From contig JAYMTF010001908.1 in the NCBI GenBank assembly GCA_036897485.1, positions 1 to 20,656 on the forward strand: 20,656 nucleotides of DNA, written 5' to 3'. This stretch comes from Pelargonium nanum. Lineage: Eukaryota > Streptophyta > Magnoliopsida > Geraniales > Geraniaceae. Made by a program: the position numbers and the translations under genes. This document shows positions 1 through 8,997 of the stretch, piece after piece. The notes under the pieces are model-generated. The model was not told the DNA's origin. It was given only the letters and a program-made list of their open reading frames with translations, and made no database searches. Numbering within the stretch: position 1 is the stretch's first letter; each line of letters starts with the position of its first letter.

Positions 1-73
1 GTGTTGAGTGAGAATCGATCCTGAGACCTCATCCCACTCACACAACTAGAATAACCAACTGTGCCACCCTTAG
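1..73 (-). mobile_element. 5' head of a tRNA-derived SINE, cut by the window edge
   Basis: Read on the minus strand, this stretch has both internal RNA polymerase III promoter boxes. The A box TGGCACAGTTGG (55-66) fits TRGCNNAGYNGG at every position. The B box GATCGATTC (12-20) fits GWTCRANNC. The 34-nt spacing is normal for a plant SINE. Acceptor and anticodon stems do not form a proper cloverleaf, so a SINE head is favoured over a tRNA gene. The rest of the element lies left of position 1, so its tail and target duplication cannot be tested. The stretch between and after the boxes, with GTGAGTG and CTCAACAC, resembles the SINE at 14443-14644, so the two may belong to one family. Confidence 0.65.
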
Positions 74-345
74 TGGTTTGTGTGGCTCAATACGATCACG
101 ATACGTTTAAAAAATATGTGAACAATGAAATATATGAGCACGACGTATTTACGATCGAAGACAAAACACGAACACATGTTTAGCATGATAGTTTTGACGC
201 AAAAATGACCATACACATTCTGTACAACAAAACTAACATGTTTGTCGCGTTATTATAACTAATTTACATTTAAACTCTTAACAGTGCATGTTGTCCGCGT
301 TACAACGTGACTACTTAATGGTGCATGCGTAAAGTAACAATCTTC
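74..345 (+). repeat. Degenerate dispersed repeat, copy A (CACGAC/GTTATTAT family)
   Basis: This stretch aligns by eye with 13160-13400 and 6500-6710. Shared landmarks in order are a CACGA..ATGTTTA block, CGTTATTAT, a TAATTTACA..TTAAACTCTTAA block, GTGCATGTTG, and an ACTTAATGGTGCATGCGT end corresponding to AATTAATCGTGCGTGTGT in the copy at 13160. No ORF, terminal repeat or target duplication is visible. It is probably the decayed remnant of a transposable element of unknown class. Confidence 0.45.
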
Positions 346-2070
346 AAATAGTTGCAGTTGCAAATGAAGTATGTGTTCCTTACATTTGGGACACAAAGGG
401 TCGACAAAAAATTATTAATCAAGTCATTGTCAATTTAGCATTAGCCTCTTAATTAGCTAGCTAATTATGTAGAAGTTATCCAAGAATCCACCAAAGAGAT
501 ATTGAGTTGGTAAGTCAACGGCAACAAATATATAATTAGGGCTAGCTAGGGTTGATATTGATTCCATGATTAATTAGGCGAGTAATTAATAGGCCGGTTA
601 ATTAATTAATATTGTTGTTAATTCTTTATCCTCATCATCAACTATATACAAGTCAACACTCTTTCTATGTATACATTTATCAATAAAGATATGAAATTTA
701 ACCAAATTCATCAAACAAATGAACAATATATCATATGCCAATTAGAGCTTTAAATGGGTGAGCTAAATAAGATAAATCAAGCATTTTTGATGTCTCTATT
801 TGTTTCAAAATGAGAGCAACTTTCTTTTGTCTATTAAAAAGACTAGTTAAGCTTGCACATGAGTCACCAACAATATTTTTAAAGTAAAATAATTTAGACC
901 ATTTGAGTGTGATACATGAAATGCCACAAAAGATATAGAAAAAACTTTAATAGATTGTGTGTTTCATAAAATGGTGACTTCAAGCTAGATCGGTTTTGGG
1001 TTTTGCAATTCAAAAAGAACAAGATCTCAGTCTCGTTAAAAACCATATTTTTCACATTACAAAAATTATTTAAAAGGCGTTTAAAAACCGGCGAGAAAAG
1101 TAAATATATCTACTGCATGTGTTGCTTTTTAGTTGTCGTTTTAGTAACGAGTTGGATGGAAATTGATGGAGCATATGAAAAGATGGGTACAAAGGAGATT
1201 TTTCCAAAGAATTTAGATTGTGTTGTTGGTAATGGAGGTGGTAAATACTTGCATTGTGACCCCCACAATCACCTCTGGTCTATTTTTTTTAAGGTTTTGT
1301 CTCCTCCTTGTTGAATTAATATTCATGAACATGCATGCATGAACAACAATGTACACACACACCAGCTACACATGCATGTGTACTTATTTACCACCTCTTA
1401 CCTAACAAATAAAATTACTTTTATAAAATGTGAAGATAATGTATTGTATTCATAAATCATTATACTCTATGATGTAATTAAATGAATTGCTAAAGTCTCT
1501 ATAAGATGATCTTTTATTAGGTCCCAATCTTTTACTTTAGTTGAACGCTATTTAACTACATACAAATATTTGGTCATTTGCAAAAGAGTGAACTGTTCTT
1601 CCCATCGAAACACCATTTTAATCAAACTTTATGTACTTTTGAACGCATGTTCGAGCTCTCTACGCACTTTTTTCTTCAACTTTTCTCACACATTTTTAAA
1701 ATATTCTCGGCTCTTTTATCTCCATCATCAGACTCCAAAATTTCAACTATGGTCAAATATACTTCCAAAAGCTCACTCACTCCCTCAACTTTCATTTATT
1801 TACAAATAGGGTACCCCCTTGGTCACGGCAGATTTCGAAGCTACTGCAAGAAAAAGAAAAAAAAAAAGTCCATCACTATCTGTCTCTTTGGCATGTTCAA
1901 TGTACATAATTAATTTAAATTCTCTGTGATTCCTAGGACCACATGCAAGTAATGTAACAACATTATCAATGCTTATTGCTGCTATAATCTATTATATTTG
2001 GTTACACACCTTGCAGTCGCAATCTTTCAAGCTAGCTGGAAGATTTAAATACAAGTTATTACATTAATAT
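346..2070. other. AT-rich intergenic DNA, no gene recognised
   Basis: The stretch is AT-rich with many TTAATTAA-type runs. The short open frames around 1003-1314 and 1570-1913 either start at non-ATG codons or consist of low-complexity sequence, and none resembles a known protein. A Stowaway-like phrase near 803-825 (TTTCAAAATGAGAGC) has no partner. Nothing else can be supported. Confidence 0.6.
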
Positions 2071-2076
2071 TTTTTC

Positions 2077-2155
2077 ATGTGAAAACTAAAAATATTGTAT
2101 CAACCGTGGATATGATGTGAAAACTAAAAATACCAGCCACAGCCCAGGAAGATAT
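2077..2155. repeat. Local direct duplication of an 18-mer
   Basis: The 18-mer ATGTGAAAACTAAAAATA occurs at 2077-2094 and again at 2115-2132. Each copy is followed after about 20 nt by a GATATGATG phrase. This looks like a two-unit tandem duplication of about 38-42 bp whose spacers have diverged. An alternative is a target duplication around a very short insertion. Confidence 0.45.
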
Positions 2156-2229
2156 GATGGCAGTCTTCGAAAACTGACGAGCATCGGCGACAGAGGCAAT
2201 CTGAGATCGAGATCCGCATTCTATAGTGT

Positions 2230-2415
2230 TATGTCAAACATGTTGGTTCTATCGTGCATACTGTGTTGAATCATGTTCGTATCAATTGTGTCGTGCAAAC
2301 ACGACCCATTTAATTACCGTATTAAATAAGTCATTTTTTTATTCATAAATGTATCGTATTTGTGTTGAACCGCACAACACAAGAAACGACACGGACGTAC
2401 GAATTGTCAACTCTA
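2230..2415. repeat. Possible dispersed repeat, copy D
   Basis: The stretch is rich in CACGAC, GTGTTG and CGTGC words, and it ends in ACGGACGTACGAATTGTCAA. That ending is close to the ACGCACGCACGAATTGTC ending at 17233-17250. It belongs loosely with the CACGAC-rich repeats elsewhere in the window. No ends or target duplications are visible. Confidence 0.3.
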
Positions 2416-2966
2416 GTTTTATTCTTCTGTTGCTTTAAATCTTTTTGTCTTGTTAAGAGTGGCACTTGTGAGTTGTGGCTGTGGCCTGTGGTCTGTGGGG
2501 GGCTCAGAATCTACATTCCCACCAAACTATTGTCCAAAACAGTCTAATTTCTAAGATTTTAGACTATACAGCTGGTCACATACATAGCTATAGCTCCTTA
2601 ATTTGCTACATCCAAATAATACAAATCTTCTGGTCATTATCATTTTTTTTCCCTCTCTTTGTGGGGGAGGCTTGAAGAAAATGCACCGTGGTTTAGGTTT
2701 CTTGAGTTTGAAGAAATGGCAGTCAATGGGAAGACAACCTTTTTTTTCATTTTATAAAATAAATGAATAATAATGTCACAAGTCAAATATCTAATATCAA
2801 TATAGTATATCATAAATAAAAAAACTCACATAATCAATTTTAACAAAAAAAGTTAACATTGTCTTTGAATTTCACTTAAGTATTCAAATCTAAATTTGTG
2901 CACCAATTTATACAAAATTTGTCAAAGTAACTCATTTGAACATTTGATCAAAATTGAAGTACCCAA
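2416..2966. other. Intergenic DNA, no gene recognised
   Basis: Short frames at 2362-2675 have no recognisable protein character. A G/T-rich patch at 2460-2505 (GTGGCTGTGGCCTGTGG) is locally repetitive. Nothing else is supported. Confidence 0.55.
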
Positions 2967-2978
2967 AATGTGCTTTTC

Positions 2979-3099
2979 AGAAGAGTTTTAGAGTTCGATC
3001 CCCACTAAACAAACATATAAAAAAGGGTACGTACGGTGATGAGTTTTAAGTGCGACTAACCTCCGAGCTGAATTAAATCAGTGGTTTACACAAAAAAAT
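2979..3099 (+). mobile_element. 5'-truncated SINE with B box and A-rich tail
   Basis: GAGTTCGATCCCC at about 2990-3002 contains a perfect pol III B box (GTTCGATCC). There is no A box at the expected distance upstream. The body ends in GGTTTACACAAAAAAAT, an A-rich tail. Flanking 12-mers AATGTGCTTTTC (2967-2978) and AATGTATTTTTC (3100-3111) match at 10 of 12 positions and would be the target-site duplication. Truncation at the 5' end fits LINE-type target-primed reverse transcription. Because the flanking repeat is imperfect, the borders are inferred. Confidence 0.5.
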
Positions 3100-3111
3100 A
3101 ATGTATTTTTC

Positions 3112-4540
3112 TTATTAAATTTTTTAATTTATATTTTGATCCTTCAAATAAATATTTTTTTATTATGTATTGTATGACACGTGGACACTCTTTTAGGCCG
3201 AAACGTGTCGGTTAATAAGTTGTTGGTTAGGAAACACATTGCCATGCAAATGCATGCATGCAGATAAAGACAGGATCGATGTGACGCAAAGTGGAATTGT
3301 CAAGAAGTGTTTGGATGGAGCACCTTGATGAAGATGGACCACTATGATTCGTACACGTGTCAGATCGAAGCGTGTCGATCCCGATAGAGACAAGAATTGA
3401 GCTCAGCCTCAGCTGTCCCCACAAAAGCAGTGCTGCCACAAAACAGCGGCGCAGTAAAAACCACTTTCTTAAATCACACAGCGGTTTGGATTATTTTTAC
3501 TAATATCATATGTCCAAAATATTTTGTAAAAAAAACAGTAATGCATTGTCAATTGAAATGTGTAGCTCTTTTAAGGAGTTGATTTGTTTATGGATGACAA
3601 TTTTACAAATTAATTTAGGATTCAACTTGAAAATATTTTAAATTGGTTTGGATTTTGGAACTAGTATTAGGATGAGATTCAATTTGTAGTTATGAAATGT
3701 GTGATTCTACCCGGGACCAAAAAGTTAGCTAAATCAGATTTGATCGGGTTAATGTCATATTGGAAATCACTGCTTACTGGTTTGGGTTCAAGTTACCGAC
3801 TCTAAATTTATTGCAGGACTTCAATGTCTAATGTGAAATGTATGGTTCTTTTAATAGATAAGAGTATCTTTTGCCATCATAAAATGTAAATTGGGTCGAC
3901 CTAGTTTGTCAATAAGTCGACCCAATTCTATCATACATGTCATGCTGACCCATGAAATAATAGATTTTTTTTACGTTATAAACAATCTATTTTAATGATA
4001 AATTCAACTGAAACCGGTATGTTATGGTAGTTTCAATTACCCATTTATTACATGGGTAGGTTATAATTTAATACCATCACCATTGTACAGCTGTAAATTA
4101 ATGTCATCGAATATGTACGTATCAATTTAAGAATTCAAAGGTGCTCAATCCTCTTATTTATGTATTTATTATTTAGAAGATAGTTGGGTGGAAAATTCAG
4201 CATGAAATTGATGTTTATTAGAACTCATTATAGACCAAATAAAAGAGCTGACCAATTTAATATTAAAAAATAAGTAAATAGTTGTGGATATTTCTAGGTG
4301 TTTCCAATGTGTGATTTCAAGGTGGCAGCTTGTGTATATGTGATGAACATTTAAGAATTTATAGCTAGAATTTACCCAAACATTTCAATTAATTAAAAGT
4401 ATAAGACTAGTTTGGTTGAAAAAAAATTAGTTTACTGTTTTCCGTAGAAAATTTGAAGAATTATAGTTAATGTTATATCATCATGCTCATGTGTTAAGGG
4501 ATACTAATTGACAGTTCAAACATAAATTACTTTAATAAAA
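3112..4540. other. AT-rich intergenic DNA, no gene recognised
   Basis: No coding region is supported. A minus-strand frame at 3193-3439 and a plus-strand frame at 3397-3582 lack any domain or plausible composition. A perfect inverted repeat at 3889-3927 is listed separately. A small hairpin (TACCCAT and ATGGGTA with a 7-nt loop) lies near 4039-4059. Confidence 0.55.
3889..3927. repeat. Perfect 12-bp inverted repeat with 15-nt loop
   Basis: AATTGGGTCGAC (3889-3900) and GTCGACCCAATT (3916-3927) are exact reverse complements separated by 15 nt. The stem includes two SalI-type GTCGAC palindromes. No T-run follows, so it is not a terminator-like site. It may be the end of a decayed palindromic element. 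Confidence 0.75.
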
Positions 4541-4574
4541 AAATGTGGACACATAATTTAAGACGTAGAGAGTA
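4541..4574 (-). mobile_element. Solo end of a Stowaway-like MITE
   Basis: Read on the minus strand from 4574, the stretch gives TA, then CTCTCTACGTCTTAAATTAT, then GTGTCCAC. This resembles Tc1/mariner (Stowaway) MITE ends, with a TA target dinucleotide followed by a CTCCCTCCGTCCCAAA-like start. I find no convincing opposite end upstream, so this is a fragment or a chance match. Confidence 0.35.
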
Positions 4575-4672
4575 ATTGTTTTAGAAACTGTAGTCGTAAC
4601 CGTACAGAAATTTTAACCGACTCTCAAAAACAGCAGAGAGAGGATATTAGATAGTTATGATATCTTATTTTG

Positions 4673-4794
4673 GATAAAAATGAAGTTTTTTTTGGTTAAA
4701 CCGTGGAGTTCCTGAACAGGCTCGCACTTTCGCGATAGGTACCTTTAAGCCATTTGACCATACACAGACTAATCTATGATAAAAATGAAGTTTT
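4673..4794 (-). mobile_element. 88-bp retroposed fragment with perfect 17-bp target duplication
   Basis: GATAAAAATGAAGTTTT occurs exactly at 4673-4689 and 4778-4794 and brackets 88 bp (4690-4777). Read on the minus strand, the insert ends in a short A-run (the T-run at 4686-4693), as expected for non-LTR retroposition. The insert is clearly more GC-rich than its surroundings, around CGAAAGTGCGAGCCTGTTC. A GGTCAAATGGCTTAAAGG phrase resembles a tRNA A box, but no B box follows at a normal distance. It is a SINE or the 3' end of a LINE; the family is not recognised. Confidence 0.65.
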
Positions 4795-5028
4795 GAACTC
4801 ATGCATGATCTAACTATTTATAAATGGAGCTTCTTTATAAAAAAAAAATGTATAATTGTACCTAACATATCAATTTCTTATATTTGTTTGCAATTTTGTG
4901 ATCTAGCTAGGAAGGCCCATATACTATTTACTGGATCAAAGGCCCATAAATTTAGACATTTCAATGCCAAGAGTTAGGCCCGTTTCTTTCTTCAATCTTC
5001 ATTATTGTTTTTATACCTTTTTAATTAG

Positions 5029-5108
5029 CCCAAATATGGAGTCTATTTTTTTTATATTAAAAATTGAGATACACAACAGGGGTAGCTCTCCCCAAATATG
5101 GAGTCTAT
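5029..5108 (-). mobile_element. 44-bp 5'-truncated SINE fragment with perfect 18-bp target duplication
   Basis: CCCAAATATGGAGTCTAT occurs exactly at 5029-5046 and 5091-5108. The 44 bp between (5047-5090), read on the minus strand, begin with GAGAGCTACCCCTGTTGTG, pass through TATCTCAATT and end in an A-rich tail. That is the 3' end of the SINE family seen at 16699-16821 and 7446-7575, with the head and body missing. A long exact target duplication and a poly(A)-like tail make this a clear 5'-truncated retroposition event. Confidence 0.8.
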
Positions 5109-6490
5109 AAGAATATACAAAAAAAAAAAGAATTGGAAAAATTAAAATGTAGTGAATGAGTACTCTATAGTGAATTGTAACCAAGAATTGTATCCAATAA
5201 AGATCAAGTCCATTTTCTTGATATGTAAGCGATTGTCGAATCATATAAACTTTTGTGTTTTGCGATTTCGAATTGCATAAAAGAGAGTCATTCATTATAT
5301 ACGTGAATCTTGATCCGAAATCGCACACCTTCAAAATCACATAAAAATATAATCCTGAAAACCCGACCCAAAACTCGAACTTCCAGCTGTAATGCATAGG
5401 TGGCAAGCTAGTTAGGCTCATAAACACTGAACTAGATCAAGACTTTCACCTATAATTCATAAATTTATATATGAATGCACAATATGGCATTTACATAAAA
5501 ATAAGATAGTATTATTTGTCAATACATAGCCACCCTATTTGAAATGCACCAACCTATTTGAGTATTTGGTAAGAGCTTAGTCTTTAATGGCAAGCTCTCT
5601 CTATATATTATTATTATTATTATTATTATTAATATTATTGAACCACAACAATTCATTATTATGTCAAATAATATCCACAAAAGGAATCAGAAAAAGTTTA
5701 TATGGACACTTGTCCATTTGCATTACCAACTTAACTTTGTTATTTGTTCACAAAAATACAATGACATTGGCTAATTTAGATACACCAATTATTTCTATTT
5801 TGGGCTGATATCAATTAAAGTTATTTATATCCATAGAATCTACAAACAAAATGGTTTAAAAACTTAATTATTGCAATCATGAAAATACAAAACGTATAAG
5901 TTAATAAGATGTGACATATTATATATTTTATGAATGATTACATATTAGATTGTAGAAAAGATCATGAAAATATGTTGATAATGTAAACATATCAAGTTAT
6001 TAATATTAAATTCATTATACACACAAAAAAAAATTTATTCTACCATGAAGTCATGAACGTCTCTTTGAAAAAATGTACAAATTTTAAGGAAGAATAATAT
6101 TTTTACTATTTGTTTCCTTAGTCGAGAACTCCATCAGTAGTATCAAAAAATTAACCTAATTTTTTTTGTAGCGGCCCATGCAATCTAATCTAAATAGAAA
6201 GATACTTTAAGATCGAACAACATTTACGTTTCTCGAATTTTGAAGCCAGAAATTCGTGTTAAGTTAAAATAGCTTTCTACCGACTTATTCACGTGCATGG
6301 CGGTCATCAATATTCTAGCTTTTAATTAAACGGATGATTCACTACACTTTATTAAATTGCATGTATAAACGTAACGTGAGGACAACCATTTCAGTATAAG
6401 AGTTCGTTTGGTTCGTTTACTTCAAATGTTTATATAGAAAATATTTGCAGAGGTACTTGAAAGAAGGTAACATAATAAATCTTTTAGTAA
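5109..6490. other. AT-rich intergenic DNA with a (TTA)n microsatellite
   Basis: No gene is recognised. A (TTA)n microsatellite of about 8 units lies at 5608-5637. It creates a leucine-rich frame starting at 5587 that mimics a signal peptide but is only translated microsatellite. A 138-residue minus-strand frame (5011-5427) runs through the inserted SINE fragment and its duplicated target and has no recognisable domain. Just left of this stretch, 4913-4982 holds three GGCCC motifs like plant site II elements, but no gene follows on that strand. Confidence 0.55.
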
Positions 6491-6499
6491 TAATGCTGA

Positions 6500-6710
6500 A
6501 TAACTCAAAACACAAACACGACATGTTTAACACGATAACTAAATTAATCGTGTTGAAACAACACGTTGACATGAACACTGCCCGACAGCGTTATTATGAA
6601 AAATTGACAATTATACACTTAATTAAGCGTAACTTACGTGTCAGAACACGGCTAATTAATCGTACGTGTGTGTTTCGTAGCTCCAAAATTAACCCGACAT
6701 GCTTATGAAC
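6500..6710 (+). repeat. Degenerate dispersed repeat, copy C
   Basis: This copy carries ACACGACATGTTTAACACG, then CGTTATTATGA, then TATACACTTAATTAAGCG, and ends in CTAATTAATCGTACGTGTGT. The same order of landmarks occurs at 74-345 and 13160-13400. It has no coding capacity. The borders are approximate, because no terminal repeat or target duplication was found. Confidence 0.45.
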
Positions 6711-6910
6711 AACCAAACGGTCACTTAGGGAGCAGAAGACAGAACACAAAGAAAAGTCTACTACTAAAATATTATGCTTCAAGTTCAATGGTGCAAAATT
6801 GGACCGGACTCAGAATTAGATTCTTCTAGAATCACTGTCTATTTTTCAATATTATCCTTTTTAATTTCGTAAATATTCAGTGTCTGGACCAGCTTTACAA
6901 CCATCTTATC

Positions 6911-6936
6911 CACGTGTCCCGAAACACATGACGTCA
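6911..6936. promoter_or_regulatory. G-box plus TGACGTCA module upstream of the first ATL gene
   Basis: CACGTG lies at 6911-6916 and the perfect palindrome TGACGTCA at 6929-6936. These are bZIP-type (G-box and TGA/CRE-like) sites. The same pair in the same order precedes the second ATL gene at 14809 and 14843, which supports function. Here the pair is about 770 bp from the TATA box, because a 650-bp element lies between them. Which factors bind is inference from the core motifs. Confidence 0.5.
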
Positions 6937-7445
6937 GCACTCACGAACAAGTTCCGGTCCGAAAAGTAGCTGGGCCCCACTCTACTCCAGCTTCCACATA
7001 ACTTCCATTACTTTTCTTACATAAAAGGAAAATATTTTATTCTAGTCCCAACTTATCTATTTTATTTCAAATTAGCATCCAATATGGTTCATATTTCAAT
7101 TTAGTCCTCAAATTATTAATATTATTTTGTTTGGTTACTCAATAAAAAATAAAAAAATTATATTCCGAAACATTGTGATGATGCAGTGTCCGCATTGTGA
7201 TATTGTGGCATCCATGTGGCAAAAATTTGAGGTTCATATTGATAGTTTTATTTTATTATTTTTAAAACGTCATATTGTCTTATCGTTTGCAAGAAGTGTA
7301 TGTCATTCGTTTCAAAAGTATGTGCTTATTCATCGCTGTGCAAACATCACAACGTCAGAAAAAATAAATAATGTGATCTCAATTCAATTTGACAGCACAC
7401 TTTAATATTGCAGATCATATCAATTTAAAACTAAGTTTTATGCAA

Positions 7446-7575
7446 AACAGGTTGGGTCAAGCGGTTTAGATTTTCTCAAAGGTCTCGGGTTGAGTCTTCT
7501 TGCTAGCGGTATAAGGTGGATTAGTGGGGTTTATAGAGGAGAACTACCCTTGTTGTGTAGCTCAACTGATAAAAA
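7446..7575 (+). mobile_element. SINE copy nested in the promoter element
   Basis: The copy reads GGGTCAAGCGGTTTAG (A-box-like), then GTCTCGGGTTGAGTCTTC (a B box that seems to have lost the central C), a body with AAGGTGGATTAGTGGGG, and the 3' end GGAGAACTACCC..GTTGTGTAGCTCAACTG, followed by ATAAAAAAAC. It aligns co-linearly with the SINE at 16699-16821 and shares its 3' end with the fragment at 5047-5090. I could not find a convincing target duplication, so the 5' border is approximate and the copy is probably old. Confidence 0.65.
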
Positions 7576-7678
7576 AACAATTCTGATAAATGAAGGATTA
7601 AATTAGAATAAAAAATAAATTGAGGACCATATTAAAACAAAACTATTAATCTAGGGACAAAAACGAAAATATTTCCTC

Positions 7679-7685
7679 TATAAAA
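7679..7685 (+). promoter_or_regulatory. TATA box of the first ATL gene
   Basis: TATAAAA lies 122 nt upstream of the start codon and about 36 nt upstream of the conserved leader block at 7715, so transcription should begin close to that block. The TATA box coincides with the right-hand target duplication of the 650-bp inverted-repeat element. The left-hand copy is ACATAAAA, ending at 7026. Confidence 0.6.
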
Positions 7686-7714
7686 CACAGCCGCCGCCTT
7701 ACCCTGATCCTCCC

Positions 7715-7729
7715 GCGCACTTTAGCACC
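7715..7729 (+). promoter_or_regulatory. 15-nt leader block identical in both ATL paralogues
   Basis: GCGCACTTTAGCACC is present here and, without any change, at 15024-15038 in front of the second gene. The surrounding leader sequence is not alignable. It lies 92 nt before the start codon, at or just after the expected transcription start. The function is unknown; a downstream core-promoter element or a mRNA-level signal are both possible. Confidence 0.5.
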
Positions 7730-7806
7730 TAACCCCAAACCCAATTTTTTAATTTTATTTAATAATTAAAAAATTCGAGTTCAACTGAAAACACATTTCC
7801 ACAGCA

Positions 7807-8997
7807 ATGATCTCACCGTGCACCTCACTCCATGGAATCGCCGCTCTCCTCCTCCTCGCGCCGTTCGCCGGAGCCCAGAACACCGGCATCACGAATCCCG
7901 ACGTGCCGCCGTACGACTACCCGCACTTCAGCCCCTCCTTGGCCCTCACCATGGCCGGAATCGTGGTGGCGCTCTTCTTTCTGGTATTTCTCTTCGCTCT
8001 CTACGTCCGCTACTGCGACAACGGAGCCATCTCCGAGAGCGTACGTGCCATCGCCGGCGGCATGTCCCGACGCGCCGCCGCGCGTGGGCTCGACGCGTCG
8101 GGGATCGAGACTTTCCCGACGTTTTTGTACTCCGCCGTGAAGGAGCTCAAGATCGTGAAGGGCGCTTTGGAGTGCGCGGTGTGTTTGTGCGAGTTCGACG
8201 ACGACGAAACGCTGCGTTTGATCCCCAATTGCGACCACGTGTTCCACCCCGACTGCATCGACGCGTGGCTCTCGTCGCACACCACCTGTCCCGTCTGCCG
8301 CGCCGACCTCGTTCCCGACATTTCCGCTGAGAAGAACGCCAGTTTGGACATCGATACGGCGGCGCGTGAGGATCACGCGCCTCACTCCCCCGGTAATGAC
8401 AACGCTGACGTGCAGGTTCAAGTTCAAATGCAACCGGTGGAACCTGTGGTGATGAATTTGAACGAGAAGCTGAATCGTAACCGGGCACGTGGATCGCGAT
8501 TCGGAAGACCACGTAGGTTCCCGAGATCTCACTCGACCGGACACTCCATTCTGGTCCAACCGGGTGACGACACTGATCGGTTCACTCTCCGGCTACCTAC
8601 GGAGGTTAGGAGGCAAATAGTGAAGAACCGGGAGTTGCACCGGTCTAACAGCATGGTGGTGCTGCCTCGGGAGGGGAGCTCGCGGAGAGGCTATCGGGCC
8701 GGGTGGGAAGGAGGCGGAGGACAGAAGAGCTACCGGCGGATGGATAGCTTGGGGTCAGCTGTGAAATCGGACCGGTGGGTTTTTAGCTTAACTCCGACGT
8801 TTCTAATGAGGGCACTGTCGATTAAGTCGCCGAAAGTGAATGAAGAGACCTCGGACACGGCTATGGAGGCGCCAATTTTTGCCGGAGCTAGGTCGGATAA
8901 GTCGCCGGAGATGAATTGTGAAGAGGGGGGTTCGAGTTGTAATTGGACGCCGGATCGGAGGAGTAAATTGAGTAACTTGGCCCGACCACCGGTCTAA
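7807..8997 (+). CDS. ATL6/ATL31-like membrane RING-H2 E3 ubiquitin ligase
   Basis: The intronless gene encodes 396 residues. Residues 1-23 form a signal peptide ending in AGA|QN, and a hydrophobic segment (about 43-66) anchors the protein. The GLD motif is at 94-96. The RING-H2 ligands are C123, C126, C142, H144, H147, C150, C161 and C164, with W154 and P162 at the positions expected for E2 contact, so the domain is complete. A low-complexity linker (171-220) leads to the subfamily block FPRSHSTGHS (238-247), the LRLP..VRRQI stretch (261-271), VVLPREGSSRRGYR (284-297) and DRWVF (322-326). The tail has several RxxS sites and ends in RPPV. ATL6/ATL31 of Arabidopsis act at membranes in immune and carbon/nitrogen responses, and ATL31 ubiquitinates 14-3-3 proteins; that role is carried over here by similarity only. 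The start was chosen because the next Met (49) lies inside the membrane segment. GC-rich against AT-rich flanks; paralogue at 15086. Confidence 0.95.
   Translation: MISPCTSLHGIAALLLLAPFAGAQNTGITNPDVPPYDYPHFSPSLALTMAGIVVALFFLVFLFALYVRYCDNGAISESVRAIAGGMSRRAAARGLDASGIETFPTFLYSAVKELKIVKGALECAVCLCEFDDDETLRLIPNCDHVFHPDCIDAWLSSHTTCPVCRADLVPDISAEKNASLDIDTAAREDHAPHSPGNDNADVQVQVQMQPVEPVVMNLNEKLNRNRARGSRFGRPRRFPRSHSTGHSILVQPGDDTDRFTLRLPTEVRRQIVKNRELHRSNSMVVLPREGSSRRGYRAGWEGGGGQKSYRRMDSLGSAVKSDRWVFSLTPTFLMRALSIKSPKVNEETSDTAMEAPIFAGARSDKSPEMNCEEGGSSCNWTPDRRSKLSNLARPPV

Larger units (their letters stand above)
7018..7685. mobile_element. 650-bp inverted-repeat (Mutator-like) element inserted at the TATA box
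   Basis: The ends at 7027 and 7676 form an imperfect inverted repeat of roughly 95 bp. Both start GGAAA(A)TATTTT, reach a GTCCC block, and continue with co-linear ATATGGT(T/C)C and AATTTA(G/A)TCC words. Flanking 9-mers TACATAAAA (7018-7026) and TCTATAAAA (7677-7685) match at 7 of 9 positions, the length expected of a Mutator-like target duplication. The interior has no transposase, so the element would be non-autonomous. A SINE (7446-7575) is nested inside it. The class is tentative because the target duplication is imperfect. Confidence 0.6.

Noticed and set aside
795..835. Stowaway-like word TTTCAAAATGAGAGC
   Set aside because: No TA-bounded end and no matching opposite terminus within several hundred bases.
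1003..1314. 103-residue frame on the plus strand
   Set aside because: It starts at a non-ATG codon and shows no domain, no promoter and no conserved pattern.
4913..4990. Three GGCCC motifs resembling plant site II promoter elements
   Set aside because: No coding region follows on that strand within reach, so a promoter cannot be supported.
5011..5427. 138-residue open frame on the minus strand
   Set aside because: It runs through a SINE fragment and its duplicated target, has no recognisable domain, and has AT-driven composition.
5587..5808. An ATG-started frame with a leucine-rich, signal-peptide-like start
   Set aside because: The leucines come from a translated (TTA)n microsatellite, and the rest has no protein character.
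7127..7405. Frame containing CPHC..H, resembling half of a zinc finger
   Set aside because: It lacks an ATG start, lies inside a non-coding inverted-repeat element, and has only part of a finger pattern by chance.
7825..8559. Long minus-strand and shifted plus-strand frames over the first ATL gene
   Set aside because: These are antisense and frame shadows of a GC-rich coding region. The ATL frame alone has a signal peptide, membrane segment and complete RING.
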